Source: Streptomyces sp. ATexAB-D23 (GTDB lineage: Bacteria; Actinomycetota; Actinomycetes; Streptomycetales; Streptomycetaceae). Taken from it: a DNA stretch of 64,000 bases. How positions within the stretch are numbered: the stretch's first letter is position 1; each line of letters opens with the position of its first letter. A model generated the notes under the pieces. It did not search any database. It saw only the letters and a list, made by a program, of their open reading frames with translations, and was not told the DNA's origin. The stretch covers positions 288,722 to 352,721 of the forward strand of contig NZ_KB892013.1 of assembly GCF_000373645.1 (NCBI RefSeq), in the 5' to 3' direction. Below are positions 34,905-43,432 of the stretch, in pieces. The translations under genes were made by a program, and so were the position numbers.

Positions 34905-35345
34905 GTGAAGAGGCTGAGCGAAGGCGCGGACCGGCTGCGCGGCACCGGCGCGCCGATGGTGCTCGCCTGGGTGCTCATCCTGGTCGCCCTGGTCTCCTGC
35001 TGCTCGTCGCCATCGTCCGGGGAGCACGCCTCCTCCCACGAATTCGCCCCCGCGTCCGAGTTCGCTCCCCCGTCCGCGCTCGCCCCGTGGACGGACCTCA
35101 CGGCGGTGCGCACCGTGGTGGCCGACGCACCCCGTCACCGGGGTACGGGCGACTCCTGCCACGGCACGTCGGAAGGCTCGGCGCCGGTCGTGCTGTCCGG
35201 CCAGCCGGCTCCGGCCGCGGTTCCGTCGGCCGCCGTCGCGGTCCTCCCGGCCCGCCCCCTCACCGGCGGCACCCGCATCCGGGGCCCCTCCAACGACGCC
35301 GTCGGCGACGTCGACCGGCTACGCCTCCAGGTTCAGCGGATCTAG
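34905..35345 (+). CDS. Small membrane-anchored or secreted protein, unknown function
   Basis: A 146-residue protein opening VKRLSEGADRLRGTG, followed by one hydrophobic segment (about 18-32) that ends in Cys-Cys (LVALVSCCSSP). The rest is Ala/Pro/Ser-rich with a single His-Arg-Gly-Thr-Gly-Asp-Ser-Cys-His segment. It may be a signal anchor or a lipoprotein, although the Cys pair fits the lipobox only loosely. I prefer the GTG at 34905; an ATG at 34896 is in frame but overlaps the -10 box. Family not recognised. Confidence 0.6.
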   Translation: MKRLSEGADRLRGTGAPMVLAWVLILVALVSCCSSPSSGEHASSHEFAPASEFAPPSALAPWTDLTAVRTVVADAPRHRGTGDSCHGTSEGSAPVVLSGQPAPAAVPSAAVAVLPARPLTGGTRIRGPSNDAVGDVDRLRLQVQRI

Positions 35346-35431
35346 GACGGCCGGGGATCTCCCCTGCCCGCGTGCGGACTCCCCCGTACGCCGTCCGTCC
35401 TGTCCCGATCCGATGAACCCGAGGACCCGTC

Positions 35432-36082
35432 ATGGCTTCCGCCAACAAGCAGAACACCGCCTCCACCGCCCGCCGCGCCAAGCTGGAGGAGGCCCGCCGC
35501 CAGGAGCGGGCCCGCGAGCGCCGCTCCCGCATCATCACGCTCACCGTCGGCGTCCTCGTGGTCGCCGGTCTCGTCGCCGGGGGCGGCTATCTGATGAACG
35601 CCGCCGACGAGCAGGACAAGGCCGAGGCGGCCGCGAAGTCCTCGCCCGTCGACGGCGAGAAGAGCTGGGACGATCTCACGCAGAACCATGTGGAGAAGAC
35701 GGTCGACTACCCGATGAACCCGCCGGTCGGCGGCGACCACAACCCGGTGTGGATGAACTGCGACGGTGACGTCTACACCGCGGCGATACCGAAGGAGAAC
35801 GCCGTCCACTCGCTGGAGCACGGCGCGGTGTGGGTGACGTACACCAGCAAGGCGGCCCCCGCCGACGTGAAGAAGTTCACGGAACGGGTGTCGGGCACCC
35901 CGTACTCCCTGATGAGCCCGGTCGAGGACCAGGCTGCGCCGCTTATGCTCAGCGCCTGGGGCAAGCAGCTGACCGTGAAGAGCGCCACCGACGCCCGGGT
36001 CGCCCAGTTCTTCACCAAGTACGTGCAGGGCCCGCAGACCCCGGAGCCGGGCGCCGCCTGCACCGGAGGGATCGACAAGTGA
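35432..36082 (+). CDS. DUF3105 membrane-anchored protein
   Basis: A 216-residue protein with a basic, charged cytoplasmic N-terminus (coiled-coil-like EEARRQERARERRSR), one membrane helix (about 34-54) and an outside DUF3105 domain with HVEKTVDYPMNPPVGGDHNP, WMNCDGDVYT, SLEHGAVWVTY and a terminal CTGGIDK. The His and Cys residues suggest metal binding or redox chemistry outside the cell. The ATG at 35432 has GAGG 7 bases upstream. It is coupled to the following DUF305 gene by a GTGA overlap, a pairing common in actinomycetes. Confidence 0.88.
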   Translation: MASANKQNTASTARRAKLEEARRQERARERRSRIITLTVGVLVVAGLVAGGGYLMNAADEQDKAEAAAKSSPVDGEKSWDDLTQNHVEKTVDYPMNPPVGGDHNPVWMNCDGDVYTAAIPKENAVHSLEHGAVWVTYTSKAAPADVKKFTERVSGTPYSLMSPVEDQAAPLMLSAWGKQLTVKSATDARVAQFFTKYVQGPQTPEPGAACTGGIDK

Positions 36083-36726
36083 CATCCGATCCGCGCACGT
36101 CGCGGCCGCTGGTCCTGGCCGGCGGGGCCGTGCTGCTGCTGGCGCTCGCGCTGGTCGCGCTGACACTCGCACGGCCTTCGTCACCCGCCTCCCCGGCGGC
36201 TTCCGCGTCGGCGCCCGCCGACTCATCGGCCGATGTGGGGTTCGCGCGTGACATGGCGGTCCACCACCAGCAGGCCGTCGAGATGTCGTTCATCGTGCGG
36301 GACCGCACCTTGGACGAGGCGGTGCGCCGGCTCGCGTTCGACATCATCAACACCCAGGCCAACCAGCGCGGCATGATGCTGGGCTGGCTGGAGATGTGGG
36401 GGCGGGCGAAGAGCTCCCCGGGGCCGGCCATGGCCTGGATGGGGCACTCCTTCACTCCGCGCGGCGACGGCGCGCTGATGCCCGGCATGGCGACCGACGC
36501 CGAGCTGGACGCCCTGCGGGCCGCCAAGGGCAAGGACGCCGAGGTGCTCTTCCTGAAGCTGATGACCGCGCACCACGCGGCCGGTGCCGAGATGGCCGAG
36601 GCGGCCGCCTCGTCGGCCGGCACCGAGGAGATCAAGAACCTGGCATCGGGCATGGTCCTGGGCCAGCGGTCCGAGATCACGCTCATGGCCGACATGCTCA
36701 AGGAACGCGGCGCCTCCGCGTCCTGA
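36079..36726 (+). CDS. DUF305 secreted protein
   Basis: A 215-residue protein with an N-terminal signal anchor (about 10-30) and two DUF305 half-repeats, each with a metal-like His pair: FARDMAVHHQQAVEMS (about residues 55-70) and LMTAHHAAGAEMAE (about 160-173). The many Met residues between (GMMLGWLEMW, MAWMGHSF, LMPGMATD) also suit copper binding. DUF305 folds as a ferritin-like bundle. The GTG start overlaps the DUF3105 stop. A joint envelope metal role for the pair is inference. Confidence 0.9.
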   Translation: MTSDPRTSRPLVLAGGAVLLLALALVALTLARPSSPASPAASASAPADSSADVGFARDMAVHHQQAVEMSFIVRDRTLDEAVRRLAFDIINTQANQRGMMLGWLEMWGRAKSSPGPAMAWMGHSFTPRGDGALMPGMATDAELDALRAAKGKDAEVLFLKLMTAHHAAGAEMAEAAASSAGTEEIKNLASGMVLGQRSEITLMADMLKERGASAS

Positions 36727-36817
36727 GCGACGCGGCCGGGTCCCGCCCGCGGGCGGGACCCGGCACGTCCGGACCGGCCCGTACTGACGTACGGAATCGC
36801 ATAGGCTCAGGACCGAT

Positions 36818-38062
36818 ATGAAGAGCAACCTCACACCGCTGGGGCCCAAGGCCGACAAGGACACCGTCCGGCGCAGCAACCTGAGCCTCGTGCTGCGGGC
36901 CGTCCGCGACGAGGGCGACGGGGAGGCGACCAGGGCCGGTGTCGCCGCGCGCGTGGGGCTGACCCGGGCCGCCGTGTCCTCGCTGGTCGAGCAGCTGCTG
37001 GAGAGCGGGTTCCTCACCGAGTCCGGCAAGACGTTCAGCGGCCAGGCCGGCCGCCCCGGCACCGCGCTCAAGACGGCCCGCACGGGCCCGTCCGGGCTCG
37101 GGGTCGAGGTCAACATCGACTACGTGTCCGTCTGCGTGGTCGACCTGGCGGGAACCGGGCGGGTCCGGCTCACCGAGCATCTCGACAACCGGGGCACCCC
37201 GCCCGCCGAGGTGCTGGCGCGGGCGGCCCGGATCGCCGCGCGCACCCTGGACTCGGCGCGCGAGCAGGAGCTGTTCCCGGTCGGCGTGGCCCTGGCGCTG
37301 CCCGGCCTGGTCTCGGGCGGCGCGGTGCGCCAGGCACCCAACCTGGGCTGGAACCAGGTGCCGGCCGAGGAGCTGTTCGCCGCCTCGCTGGCCGCCGAGC
37401 GCCCCGGCCGCCGCGAGCTGCCGGTCCGCTCGGAGAACGAGGCGAATCTCGCGGCCCTGGCCGAGCTGTGGTTCGGCGGCCTGGACCGCGTCCGCAGCTT
37501 CCTCTACCTGACCGGCGAGATCGGCGTGGGCGGTGCCCTGGTGATCGACGGCGAGCTGCTGCGCGGGGCGCACGGCTTCGCCGGGGAGATCGGCCATGTG
37601 GTGGTGGACGCGCGGGGCCCGCAGTGCCGCTGCGGTTCACGCGGCTGCCTGGAGCAGTACGCGGGGCAGGCGGCGCTGCTGCGGGCGGCCGGCATCGAGG
37701 GGGGCGGCGGCGGGCTCGCGGTCGCCGAGCTGGAGAAGCGGGTGCGGGCGGGCGACGAGCGGGCGGTCGGCGCGGTGGCGGAGGCCGGCCGGATGCTGGG
37801 GCGGGTGCTGTCGGGGGCGGTCAACCTGCTGGACCCGGACGCCGTGGTGCTCGGCGGGATCTACCGGAACCTGATGCCGTGGCTTTCGCCGCACGTCGAC
37901 GAGGAGCTGACCGGCCGGGTCGTCTCCGGGCTGTGGTCCCCGGGCGGGGGCAGGCTGCGCGCCTCGTCCGTGGCGGGTGACGCGGCGCGGGGCGCGGCGG
38001 CGCTGGTGATGACGGACGTGCTGGCCGACCCGGTGGCGTACGCGGACCGGGCTCGGGCCTGA
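36818..38062 (+). CDS. ROK family transcriptional repressor (XylR-like)
   Basis: A 414-residue ROK regulator. An N-terminal winged helix ('GVAARVGLTRAAVSSLVEQL', about residues 41-60) precedes a ROK sugar-kinase-like domain with 'GEIGVGGALVIDGELLRGAH', GEIGHVVV and the zinc motif CRCGSRGCLEQY (about 269-280). It likely senses a sugar or sugar phosphate. Convergent to xylA and upstream of xylB, it is the obvious candidate xylose repressor of this cluster. AGGA lies 6 bases before the ATG. Confidence 0.92.
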   Translation: MKSNLTPLGPKADKDTVRRSNLSLVLRAVRDEGDGEATRAGVAARVGLTRAAVSSLVEQLLESGFLTESGKTFSGQAGRPGTALKTARTGPSGLGVEVNIDYVSVCVVDLAGTGRVRLTEHLDNRGTPPAEVLARAARIAARTLDSAREQELFPVGVALALPGLVSGGAVRQAPNLGWNQVPAEELFAASLAAERPGRRELPVRSENEANLAALAELWFGGLDRVRSFLYLTGEIGVGGALVIDGELLRGAHGFAGEIGHVVVDARGPQCRCGSRGCLEQYAGQAALLRAAGIEGGGGGLAVAELEKRVRAGDERAVGAVAEAGRMLGRVLSGAVNLLDPDAVVLGGIYRNLMPWLSPHVDEELTGRVVSGLWSPGGGRLRASSVAGDAARGAAALVMTDVLADPVAYADRARA

Positions 38063-38074
38063 GGGGTACGCGAA

Positions 38075-38109
38075 GGAGGGGGCGGACGCGCGGCGCGTCC
38101 GCCCCCTCC
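38075..38109. terminator. Two-way terminator between ROK gene and xylA
   Basis: Arms GGAGGGGGCGGACGCG (38075-38090) and CGCGTCCGCCCCCTCC (38094-38109) with a 3-base loop form a perfect 16-bp stem between the convergent genes. Confidence 0.85.
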
Positions 38110-38131
38110 CGGGTCCTGTCCGGCGGTGCGG

Positions 38132-39301
38132 TCAGCGGACGCCGAGCAGGTGGTCCATCGCCAGCTGGTCCAGGGCCTCGAACGCCATGCCGCGGTCTGC
38201 CGCCGCGTCCACGTCGAACTCCTCGAAGGCGGAGCGGTCGGCGAGCAGCCCGGCCACGCCGTCCTCGGCGGTGCGCCGGGCCAGCTCGTCCAGGCGGGAG
38301 GCGCGAAGGGCCTCCTGGACGGCCGGGTCGGCGCGGAAGGCGGCGGCGCGCTCCTTGAGGATGAGGTAGTTGCGCATGCAGCCCGCGGCCGAGGCCCAGA
38401 CGCCGTCGTAGTCCTCGGTGCGCGGCGGCTTGAAGTCGAAGTGGCGGGGGCCGGTGTAGTCGGAGTTCTCCAGGAGGTCGACGAGCCAGAAGGCCTGGCG
38501 CAGGTCGCCGGCGCCGAAGCGGAGGTCCTGGTCGTACTTGATGCCGGACTGGCCGTTGAGGTCGATGTGGAAGAGCTTGCCCGCCCACAGGGCCTGGGCG
38601 ATGCCGTGCGGGAAGTTCAGCCCGGCCATCTGCTCGTGGCCGACCTCGGGGTTGACGCCCACCATCTCGGGGCGCTCCAGGCGCTCGATGAAGGCGAGGG
38701 CGTGGCCGATGGTGGGGAGCAGGATGTCGCCGCGGGGCTCGTTCGGCTTGGGCTCGATGGCGAACTTGAGGTCGTAGCCCTGCTCGGTGACGTAGTCGCC
38801 CAGCAGGTCGAAGGCCTCCTTCATGCGGTCGAGGGCGGCGCGGATGTCCTTGGCCGCGCCCGACTCGGAGCCCTCACGGCCGCCCCAGGCGACGTAGGTG
38901 GTGGCGCCCAGCTCGACGGCCAGGTCGATGTTGCGGATCGTCTTGCGCAGCGCGTAGCGCCGGACGTCGCGGTCGTTGGCGGTGAAGGCGCCGTCCTTGA
39001 AGACGGGGTGGGTGAAGAGGTTCGTCGTCGCCATCGGGACGACGAGACCGGCGGCGTCCAGCGACTGGCGGAAGCGCTTGACGATGCCCTCGCGCTCGGA
39101 GTCCGTCGAGCCGAACGGGATCAGGTCGTCGTCGTGGAAGGTCACCCCGTGGGCCCCCAGCTCCGCGAGGCGCTTGACGGAGTCGACCGGGTCGATCGCG
39201 GTGCGCGTCGCGTCACCGAAGGGGTCCCGGCCCTGCCAGCCCACGGTCCACAGACCGAAGGTGAACTTGTCCTCGGGGGTCGGTGCGAAGCGATCCGTCA
39301 T
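38132..39301 (-). CDS. xylA: Xylose isomerase
   Basis: A 389-residue xylose (glucose) isomerase converting D-xylose to D-xylulose in the cytoplasm with two divalent metals. The Streptomyces-type N-terminus [20 protein letters not shown] is present, with the active-site His in FHDDDL (about 55-60), [24 protein letters not shown] and [17 protein letters not shown] for metal and substrate binding. I start at the ATG at 39301, which matches the usual N-terminus and length; the upstream in-frame ATG at 39382 lies in the promoter region. Divergent from xylB. Confidence 0.97.
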   Translation of the reverse strand: MTDRFAPTPEDKFTFGLWTVGWQGRDPFGDATRTAIDPVDSVKRLAELGAHGVTFHDDDLIPFGSTDSEREGIVKRFRQSLDAAGLVVPMATTNLFTHPVFKDGAFTANDRDVRRYALRKTIRNIDLAVELGATTYVAWGGREGSESGAAKDIRAALDRMKEAFDLLGDYVTEQGYDLKFAIEPKPNEPRGDILLPTIGHALAFIERLERPEMVGVNPEVGHEQMAGLNFPHGIAQALWAGKLFHIDLNGQSGIKYDQDLRFGAGDLRQAFWLVDLLENSDYTGPRHFDFKPPRTEDYDGVWASAAGCMRNYLILKERAAAFRADPAVQEALRASRLDELARRTAEDGVAGLLADRSAFEEFDVDAAADRGMAFEALDQLAMDHLLGVR

Positions 39302-39530
39302 GGTGGTGCCGCCTTCGGGGCCGTGGGTCCGCAGCCGGTCGGGCGGCCGAACCTCAATTTGTTCACTGTCATGACTAATCATGCACGGACCGCCCGTGCG
39401 GCGTAAAGCCCCGGGGCACGAAGATCTCCGGGCACCCGCACCGGGAAAGCGGAACGCCCCCTGTTCCGGACGGGTTCGATCACGTAATTTGTTTTCCGCA
39501 CGATCAAATCATCAGCGAATGAGGTCAGCC
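39302..39530. promoter_or_regulatory. Divergent xylA/xylB control region with repeated AATTTGTT boxes
   Basis: This 229-base region separates the two xylose genes. The octamer AATTTGTT occurs at 39356-39363 and again at 39486-39493, in AT-rich islands that stand out from the GC-rich surroundings. Each copy lies where a promoter for one of the genes would be (about 55 bases upstream of xylA, about 40 bases upstream of xylB). They are candidate ROK repressor sites. Confidence 0.55.
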
Positions 39531-41021
39531 ATGCCGCCGCATACCGTCGTCATCGGTGTGGACAGCTCCACCCAGTCCACCAAGGCGGCGTTCGTCGACA
39601 CCGCCACCGGCCGGCTGCTCGCCGTCGGCCGCGCCCCGCACGTCGTCACCGGCGAGGGCGGTGCGCGCGAGAGCGACCCCGAGGTGTGGTGGCGGGCCCT
39701 GCGCGACGCGGTCGCCGCCGGGCTGGAGGAGTCCGGCGTCGCGGCGGCGGACATCGCGGGGATCGCGGTCGCCGGACAGCAGCACGGGCTGGTCGTCCTG
39801 GACGGCGAGGGCCGCCCGCTGCGCCCTGCCCTGCTGTGGAACGACACCCGGTCCGCCCCGCAGGCCGCGGCCCTCACCGCCGCGCTCGGCGGCCCCGGCG
39901 CCTGGACCGCGCGCACCGGGTCGGTCCCGGTGGCCGCGATGACCGCGTCGAAGTGGCAGTGGCTGCGGGAGAACGAGCCGGAGACCGCGGCGGCGACGGC
40001 CGCGGTCCGCCTCCCCCACGACTTCCTGACCGAGCGGCTCTCGGACCGGGCCGTCACCGACCCGGGCGACGCGTCGGGGACCTGCTGGTACTCCACCGCG
40101 ACCGGCGCCTACGACCCCGAGCTGCTGGCGTTGCTCGGCCTCGACGCGGCGCTGCTGCCCGAGGTGGCGGCGAGCGGCGGGGAGCGGGCCGGTTCGCTGA
40201 CGCAAGCGGCCGCCGACGCGCTGGGGCTGCCCGCCGGGATCGCCGTCGCGGCGGGCACCGGGGACAACATGAGCGCCGCCATCGGGCTCGGCCTCGGCGG
40301 CGCCGGGCTCCTGGACCACCCGGTCCTGAGCCTGGGCACGTCGGGCACGGTCTTCGCCGCCTCCCGGACCAGGCCGGCGTCGCCCGCGCTGTCGGGGTTC
40401 GCGGCGGCGGACGGCACGTATCTCCCGCTGGCCTGCACCCTCAACTGCACGCTGGCCGTGGACAAGGTCGCCGCCCTGCTCGGCCTGGACCGCGATGACG
40501 CGGTGCCCGGCGGCGAGGCCGTCCTCCTGCCCTATCTGGACGGCGAGCGCACCCCGGACCTGCCCACCGCCTCCGGTCTCCTGACGGGGCTCCGGCACGA
40601 CACCACCCCGCAGCAGCTGCTCGGCGCCGCCTACGAGGGAGCGGTGGTCACCGTGCTGCGGGCCCTGGACGAGCTGCTGCGCGCCTGCGGTCTCGATCCG
40701 GCGGACCCCGAGGTGGCGGGCCGGCCGCTGCGGCTGATCGGCGGCGGGGCCCAGGGGCGCATGTGGGTGGAGACCGTACGGCGCCTGTCCGGGCGGCCGG
40801 TGACCGTGCCGGGGGCCGGCGAACTCGTCGCCCTCGGCGCGGCGGCGCTCGCCGCGTCGGCGGCCACGGGTGCGGACCCGGTCGCCGTCGCGGCCGGCTG
40901 GGACACCGGAGCGGACCTGCTCCTGGAGGCGGTGGAGCGGGATCTGACGGCCTGGGAGCGGGTCGGTTCCGTACTGGAGCGGGCGGCGGCACCCCTGCTG
41001 GGCGGGGACCGCACCGGCTGA
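39531..41021 (+). CDS. xylB: Xylulokinase
   Basis: A 496-residue FGGY-family carbohydrate kinase phosphorylating D-xylulose with ATP. N-terminal phosphate-binding motif IGVDSSTQSTKAA (about 8-20), then GIAVAGQQHGLVVLD and LWNDTRSA, typical of xylulokinase. The second domain has GTGDNMSAAIGLGLGG, LSLGTSGTVFA and IGGGAQGRMWVETVRRLSG. I choose the ATG at 39531, which has GAGG 6 bases upstream, over an in-frame ATG at 39519. It completes the xylose pathway with xylA. Confidence 0.96.
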   Translation: MPPHTVVIGVDSSTQSTKAAFVDTATGRLLAVGRAPHVVTGEGGARESDPEVWWRALRDAVAAGLEESGVAAADIAGIAVAGQQHGLVVLDGEGRPLRPALLWNDTRSAPQAAALTAALGGPGAWTARTGSVPVAAMTASKWQWLRENEPETAAATAAVRLPHDFLTERLSDRAVTDPGDASGTCWYSTATGAYDPELLALLGLDAALLPEVAASGGERAGSLTQAAADALGLPAGIAVAAGTGDNMSAAIGLGLGGAGLLDHPVLSLGTSGTVFAASRTRPASPALSGFAAADGTYLPLACTLNCTLAVDKVAALLGLDRDDAVPGGEAVLLPYLDGERTPDLPTASGLLTGLRHDTTPQQLLGAAYEGAVVTVLRALDELLRACGLDPADPEVAGRPLRLIGGGAQGRMWVETVRRLSGRPVTVPGAGELVALGAAALAASAATGADPVAVAAGWDTGADLLLEAVERDLTAWERVGSVLERAAAPLLGGDRTG

Positions 41022-41079
41022 CCGGCGGTCAGGGGGCCGCCCCGCGACCGGCATCCGCCCGAGCGGCCCCCGGACAGCC

Positions 41080-41214
41080 GTCGTGGGGCCGACGCGGGGC
41101 CGACGCGGGCGGCCTCAACCAGCCGACGCGGGGCCGACGCGGGGCCGACGCGGGCGGCCTCAACCAGCCGATGCGGGGCCGACGCGGGGCCGACGCGGGC
41201 GGCCTCAACCAGCC
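41080..41214. repeat. Three tandem 45-bp repeats between xylB and the vWA gene
   Basis: Three consecutive 45-base units (41080-41124, 41125-41169, 41170-41214). Each ends GGCGGCCTCAACCAGCC and contains an internal 11-base sub-repeat GACGCGGGGCC. The first unit has a few changes. In one plus frame they read as a 15-residue repeat (RRGADAGGLNQP core), but that frame has no good start and overlaps xylB, so I regard it as non-coding. Possibly transcribed as xylB trailer. Confidence 0.85.
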
Positions 41215-41217
41215 GTT

Positions 41218-41252
41218 TTGGATAGCGAACTGATGTTCACTACTATCCGGCG
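41218..41252 (+). promoter_or_regulatory. Promoter for leaderless vWA gene with inverted repeat in spacer
   Basis: TTGGAT (41218-41223), 17 bases, TACTAT (41241-41246); the ATG at 41253 falls at the expected start of transcription and has no ribosome site. The spacer contains TAGCGAAC-TGAT-GTTCACTA (41223-41242), an inverted repeat with one mismatch, a likely repressor site. Confidence 0.6.
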
Positions 41253-42518
41253 ATGATCATAAGAAGAAGGCTGACGGTCGGGGTGGGCATCCTGCTCGCC
41301 ACCCTGACCGCCGGGCTCGGCTCGGCGCTGCCGGCGTCCGCCGATGAAACCCCCACCAAAGCCTCCCCCAAGGTCGAGCTGGTGCTCGACGTCAGCGGCT
41401 CCATGCGGACCCGGGACATCGACGGCCAGTCCCGGATGTCCGCGGCGAAGCAGGCGTTCAACGAGGTCCTGGACGCGGTGCCCGAGCAGGTGCAGCTCGG
41501 CATCCGCACCCTGGGCGCGGACTACCCGGGCGACGACCGGAAGGTGGGCTGCAAGGACACCAGGCAGCTCTATCCGGTCGGCCCGCTGGACCGCACCGAG
41601 GCGAAGACCGCCGTCGCCACGCTGGCCCCCACCGGCTGGACCCCGATCGGGCCCGCCCTGCTGGGCGCGGCCGACGATCTGGAGGGCGGCGACTCCACGC
41701 GCCGGATCGTCCTGATCAGTGACGGCGAGGACACCTGCGGCCCGCTCGACCCGTGCGAGGTCGCCCGTGACATCGCGGCGCGCGGCATCCACCTGGTCAT
41801 CGACACCCTCGGCCTGGTGCCGAACGCGAAGATCCGCCAGCAGCTGACCTGCATCGCCGAGGCCACCGGCGGCACGTACACCGCTGTCCAGCACACGGAT
41901 GAACTCTCCGGCCGCGTCAAGCAGTTGGTGGACCGGGCCGCCGAGCCCGTCGTCACCCCGGTCGCCACGAAGGGCGCCGACAGCTGCACGGACGCCCCCG
42001 AGCTCAAGCCGGGTCTCTACACCGACCGCGAGAAGTTCGCCGAGCACCGCTGGTACAAGGTCGACGTGCTCCCCGGCCAGGAACTGCGCGCCTCCGTCAG
42101 CGTCTTCGCCGACCGCGCCGTCAACAACGACTACGGGATGCTGCTGCGCGCGGTCACCGTGCACGGCCGCGAGATCGTGCGCGGCTCCGAGTCCGGCACC
42201 GGGCGCACCGACGCCATCTCGTCCGGGCTGCGCTACCCGAAGGCCGAGCTGGACGACGACGAGAAGACCGCGGAGACCGTCTGCCTCCAGGTCAGCAACT
42301 CGTTCTCGGCCCCGGCGTCGGTGAAGACCGCGCCCGGCATGCCCATCGAGCTGACCGTCGACCTGGTGGACGCCCCCGACGGGGCGTCCGACGTCGCGGC
42401 GTTCGGCCTGGGCCACGGCTGGTGGCTGCTGGGCGCGCTCGCCCTGACCGGGCTGATCGCGGGTCTGCTCATCGGCTGGATCTCGCGCTGGCGCGTCGCT
42501 GTCTGGAGGACCAACTGA
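41253..42518 (+). CDS. Secreted, membrane-anchored von Willebrand factor A protein
   Basis: A 421-residue protein. The signal peptide ends near PASADE (about residue 30). The vWA domain (about 40-230) has an intact MIDAS: DVSGSM (46-51), a Thr in TGWTPIGPAL and the acidic ISDGEDTCG. A second, beta-rich region (about 240-385) includes 'GLYTDREKFAEHRWYKVDV'. A C-terminal membrane helix (about 394-415) ends in RWRVAVWRTN, so the protein is anchored with its vWA domain outside. It overlaps the next gene by one base (TGATG). Likely binds a metal-dependent protein or surface ligand. Confidence 0.9.
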   Translation: MIIRRRLTVGVGILLATLTAGLGSALPASADETPTKASPKVELVLDVSGSMRTRDIDGQSRMSAAKQAFNEVLDAVPEQVQLGIRTLGADYPGDDRKVGCKDTRQLYPVGPLDRTEAKTAVATLAPTGWTPIGPALLGAADDLEGGDSTRRIVLISDGEDTCGPLDPCEVARDIAARGIHLVIDTLGLVPNAKIRQQLTCIAEATGGTYTAVQHTDELSGRVKQLVDRAAEPVVTPVATKGADSCTDAPELKPGLYTDREKFAEHRWYKVDVLPGQELRASVSVFADRAVNNDYGMLLRAVTVHGREIVRGSESGTGRTDAISSGLRYPKAELDDDEKTAETVCLQVSNSFSAPASVKTAPGMPIELTVDLVDAPDGASDVAAFGLGHGWWLLGALALTGLIAGLLIGWISRWRVAVWRTN

Positions 42519-43354
42519 TGTCCCGTACGAGACGCGTGCTCGCGGGCGCGCTGCTGACCGGCCTGGCCCTGCTGACCGGAGCGGGGGCCGCCGCGGCCGA
42601 CGACGCTACGGCGAGCCCGAGCCCGAGCGCGTCCGGTGACGGCTCCGGCCCCACCGAGGCGGGCACCGCCTTCCGCACCGCCACGGCCCTCCAGCAGGAC
42701 GAGACCGCCACCGCCGGGGCCTCGACCGGCGACTACCTGTACTGGGTCTTCCCGGCCGACGCCGGGCAGCGCGCCACGGTCACGGCCAAGGTGAACCTGC
42801 CCGAGAGCACCACCCGGCACGGGGCGCAGACCTGGCAGGTCGATGTGTACGACGGGCTGCGCCGCCGCCAGGCCTGCATGTACGGCAAGCAGACCGGCAA
42901 GGCGGCGGCGGACGCCTCTTCGGTCGAGCTGACCTGTGTGCTGCGTACCGTCCGGGCCCTGGCCGAGCCGTGGGCCAACGACCCGCTGCCGGGCAGTTAC
43001 TACGTGCGCCTCACGGTCGTCGACCTGGCCTCGGCCGACCTCGGTCTGCCGGTGCACACGGAGGTCCGGGTCACCTCCGAGGGCCAGGGCGGCTCCGCCG
43101 ATGTCGACGGCACCCTGTCGAAGCCGCTGGTGCCCGGGGTGTCCTCGGCCGAGCAGGCCTCGGACGGCTCGGACGACTCCGCCGAGCCGGTCGCGCTCGC
43201 GGGTGAGCCCGAGGACGGCTGGTCGTCGGGCTGGTGGACCAGCCGCTGGCTGTGGACGGCGGGCGGCGGGATCCTCGCCGCGCTCACGGCCGTCTTCGGC
43301 TACTCCCTGACGCGCGGCAACGGCCGCCCGTCCCGGGTGCCGCCGGGCGTCTGA
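42518..43354 (+). CDS. Exported membrane-anchored partner of the vWA protein
   Basis: A 278-residue protein with signal peptide to about residue 27, a beta-rich domain (about 50-190, 'DYLYWVFPADAGQRATVTAK', LTCVLRTVRAL), an acidic Ser/Asp/Glu-rich stalk and a C-terminal membrane helix (about 246-264) followed by RGNGRPSRVPPG. Its ATG overlaps the vWA stop (TGATG). The two share the same topology and probably form a surface complex. Function unknown. Confidence 0.82.
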   Translation: MSRTRRVLAGALLTGLALLTGAGAAAADDATASPSPSASGDGSGPTEAGTAFRTATALQQDETATAGASTGDYLYWVFPADAGQRATVTAKVNLPESTTRHGAQTWQVDVYDGLRRRQACMYGKQTGKAAADASSVELTCVLRTVRALAEPWANDPLPGSYYVRLTVVDLASADLGLPVHTEVRVTSEGQGGSADVDGTLSKPLVPGVSSAEQASDGSDDSAEPVALAGEPEDGWSSGWWTSRWLWTAGGGILAALTAVFGYSLTRGNGRPSRVPPGV

Positions 43355-43364
43355 CGGCAGGCCG

Positions 43365-43406
43365 TCCGCCGGTCCGGGCCGTGTGCCACGGACCCGGCCC
43401 GGCGGA
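43365..43406. terminator. Imperfect hairpin after the vWA operon
   Basis: TCCGCCGGTCCGGGCCGTG pairs with CACGGACCCGGCCCGGCGGA with one bulge, around TGC. Terminator for the plus-strand pair. Confidence 0.65.
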
Positions 43407-43432
43407 TGCCGGCGCGTCACCGCGCCGGCATC
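43405..43432. terminator. Hairpin including the ThuA-like stop codon
   Basis: GATGCCGGCGCG (43405-43416) and CGCGCCGGCATC (43421-43432) with loop TCAC; the ThuA-like gene's stop codon lies in the loop on the minus strand. Unusual placement; may act with the neighbouring hairpin to terminate from both sides. Confidence 0.5.

Noticed and set aside
41080..41214. CRISPR-like array
   Set aside because: The repeats are directly contiguous, without unique spacers, and no cas genes are present.
40763..41233. Repeat-encoding plus frame with 15-residue repeats
   Set aside because: Most of it overlaps xylB in another frame, and there is no independent start with a ribosome site before the repeats.
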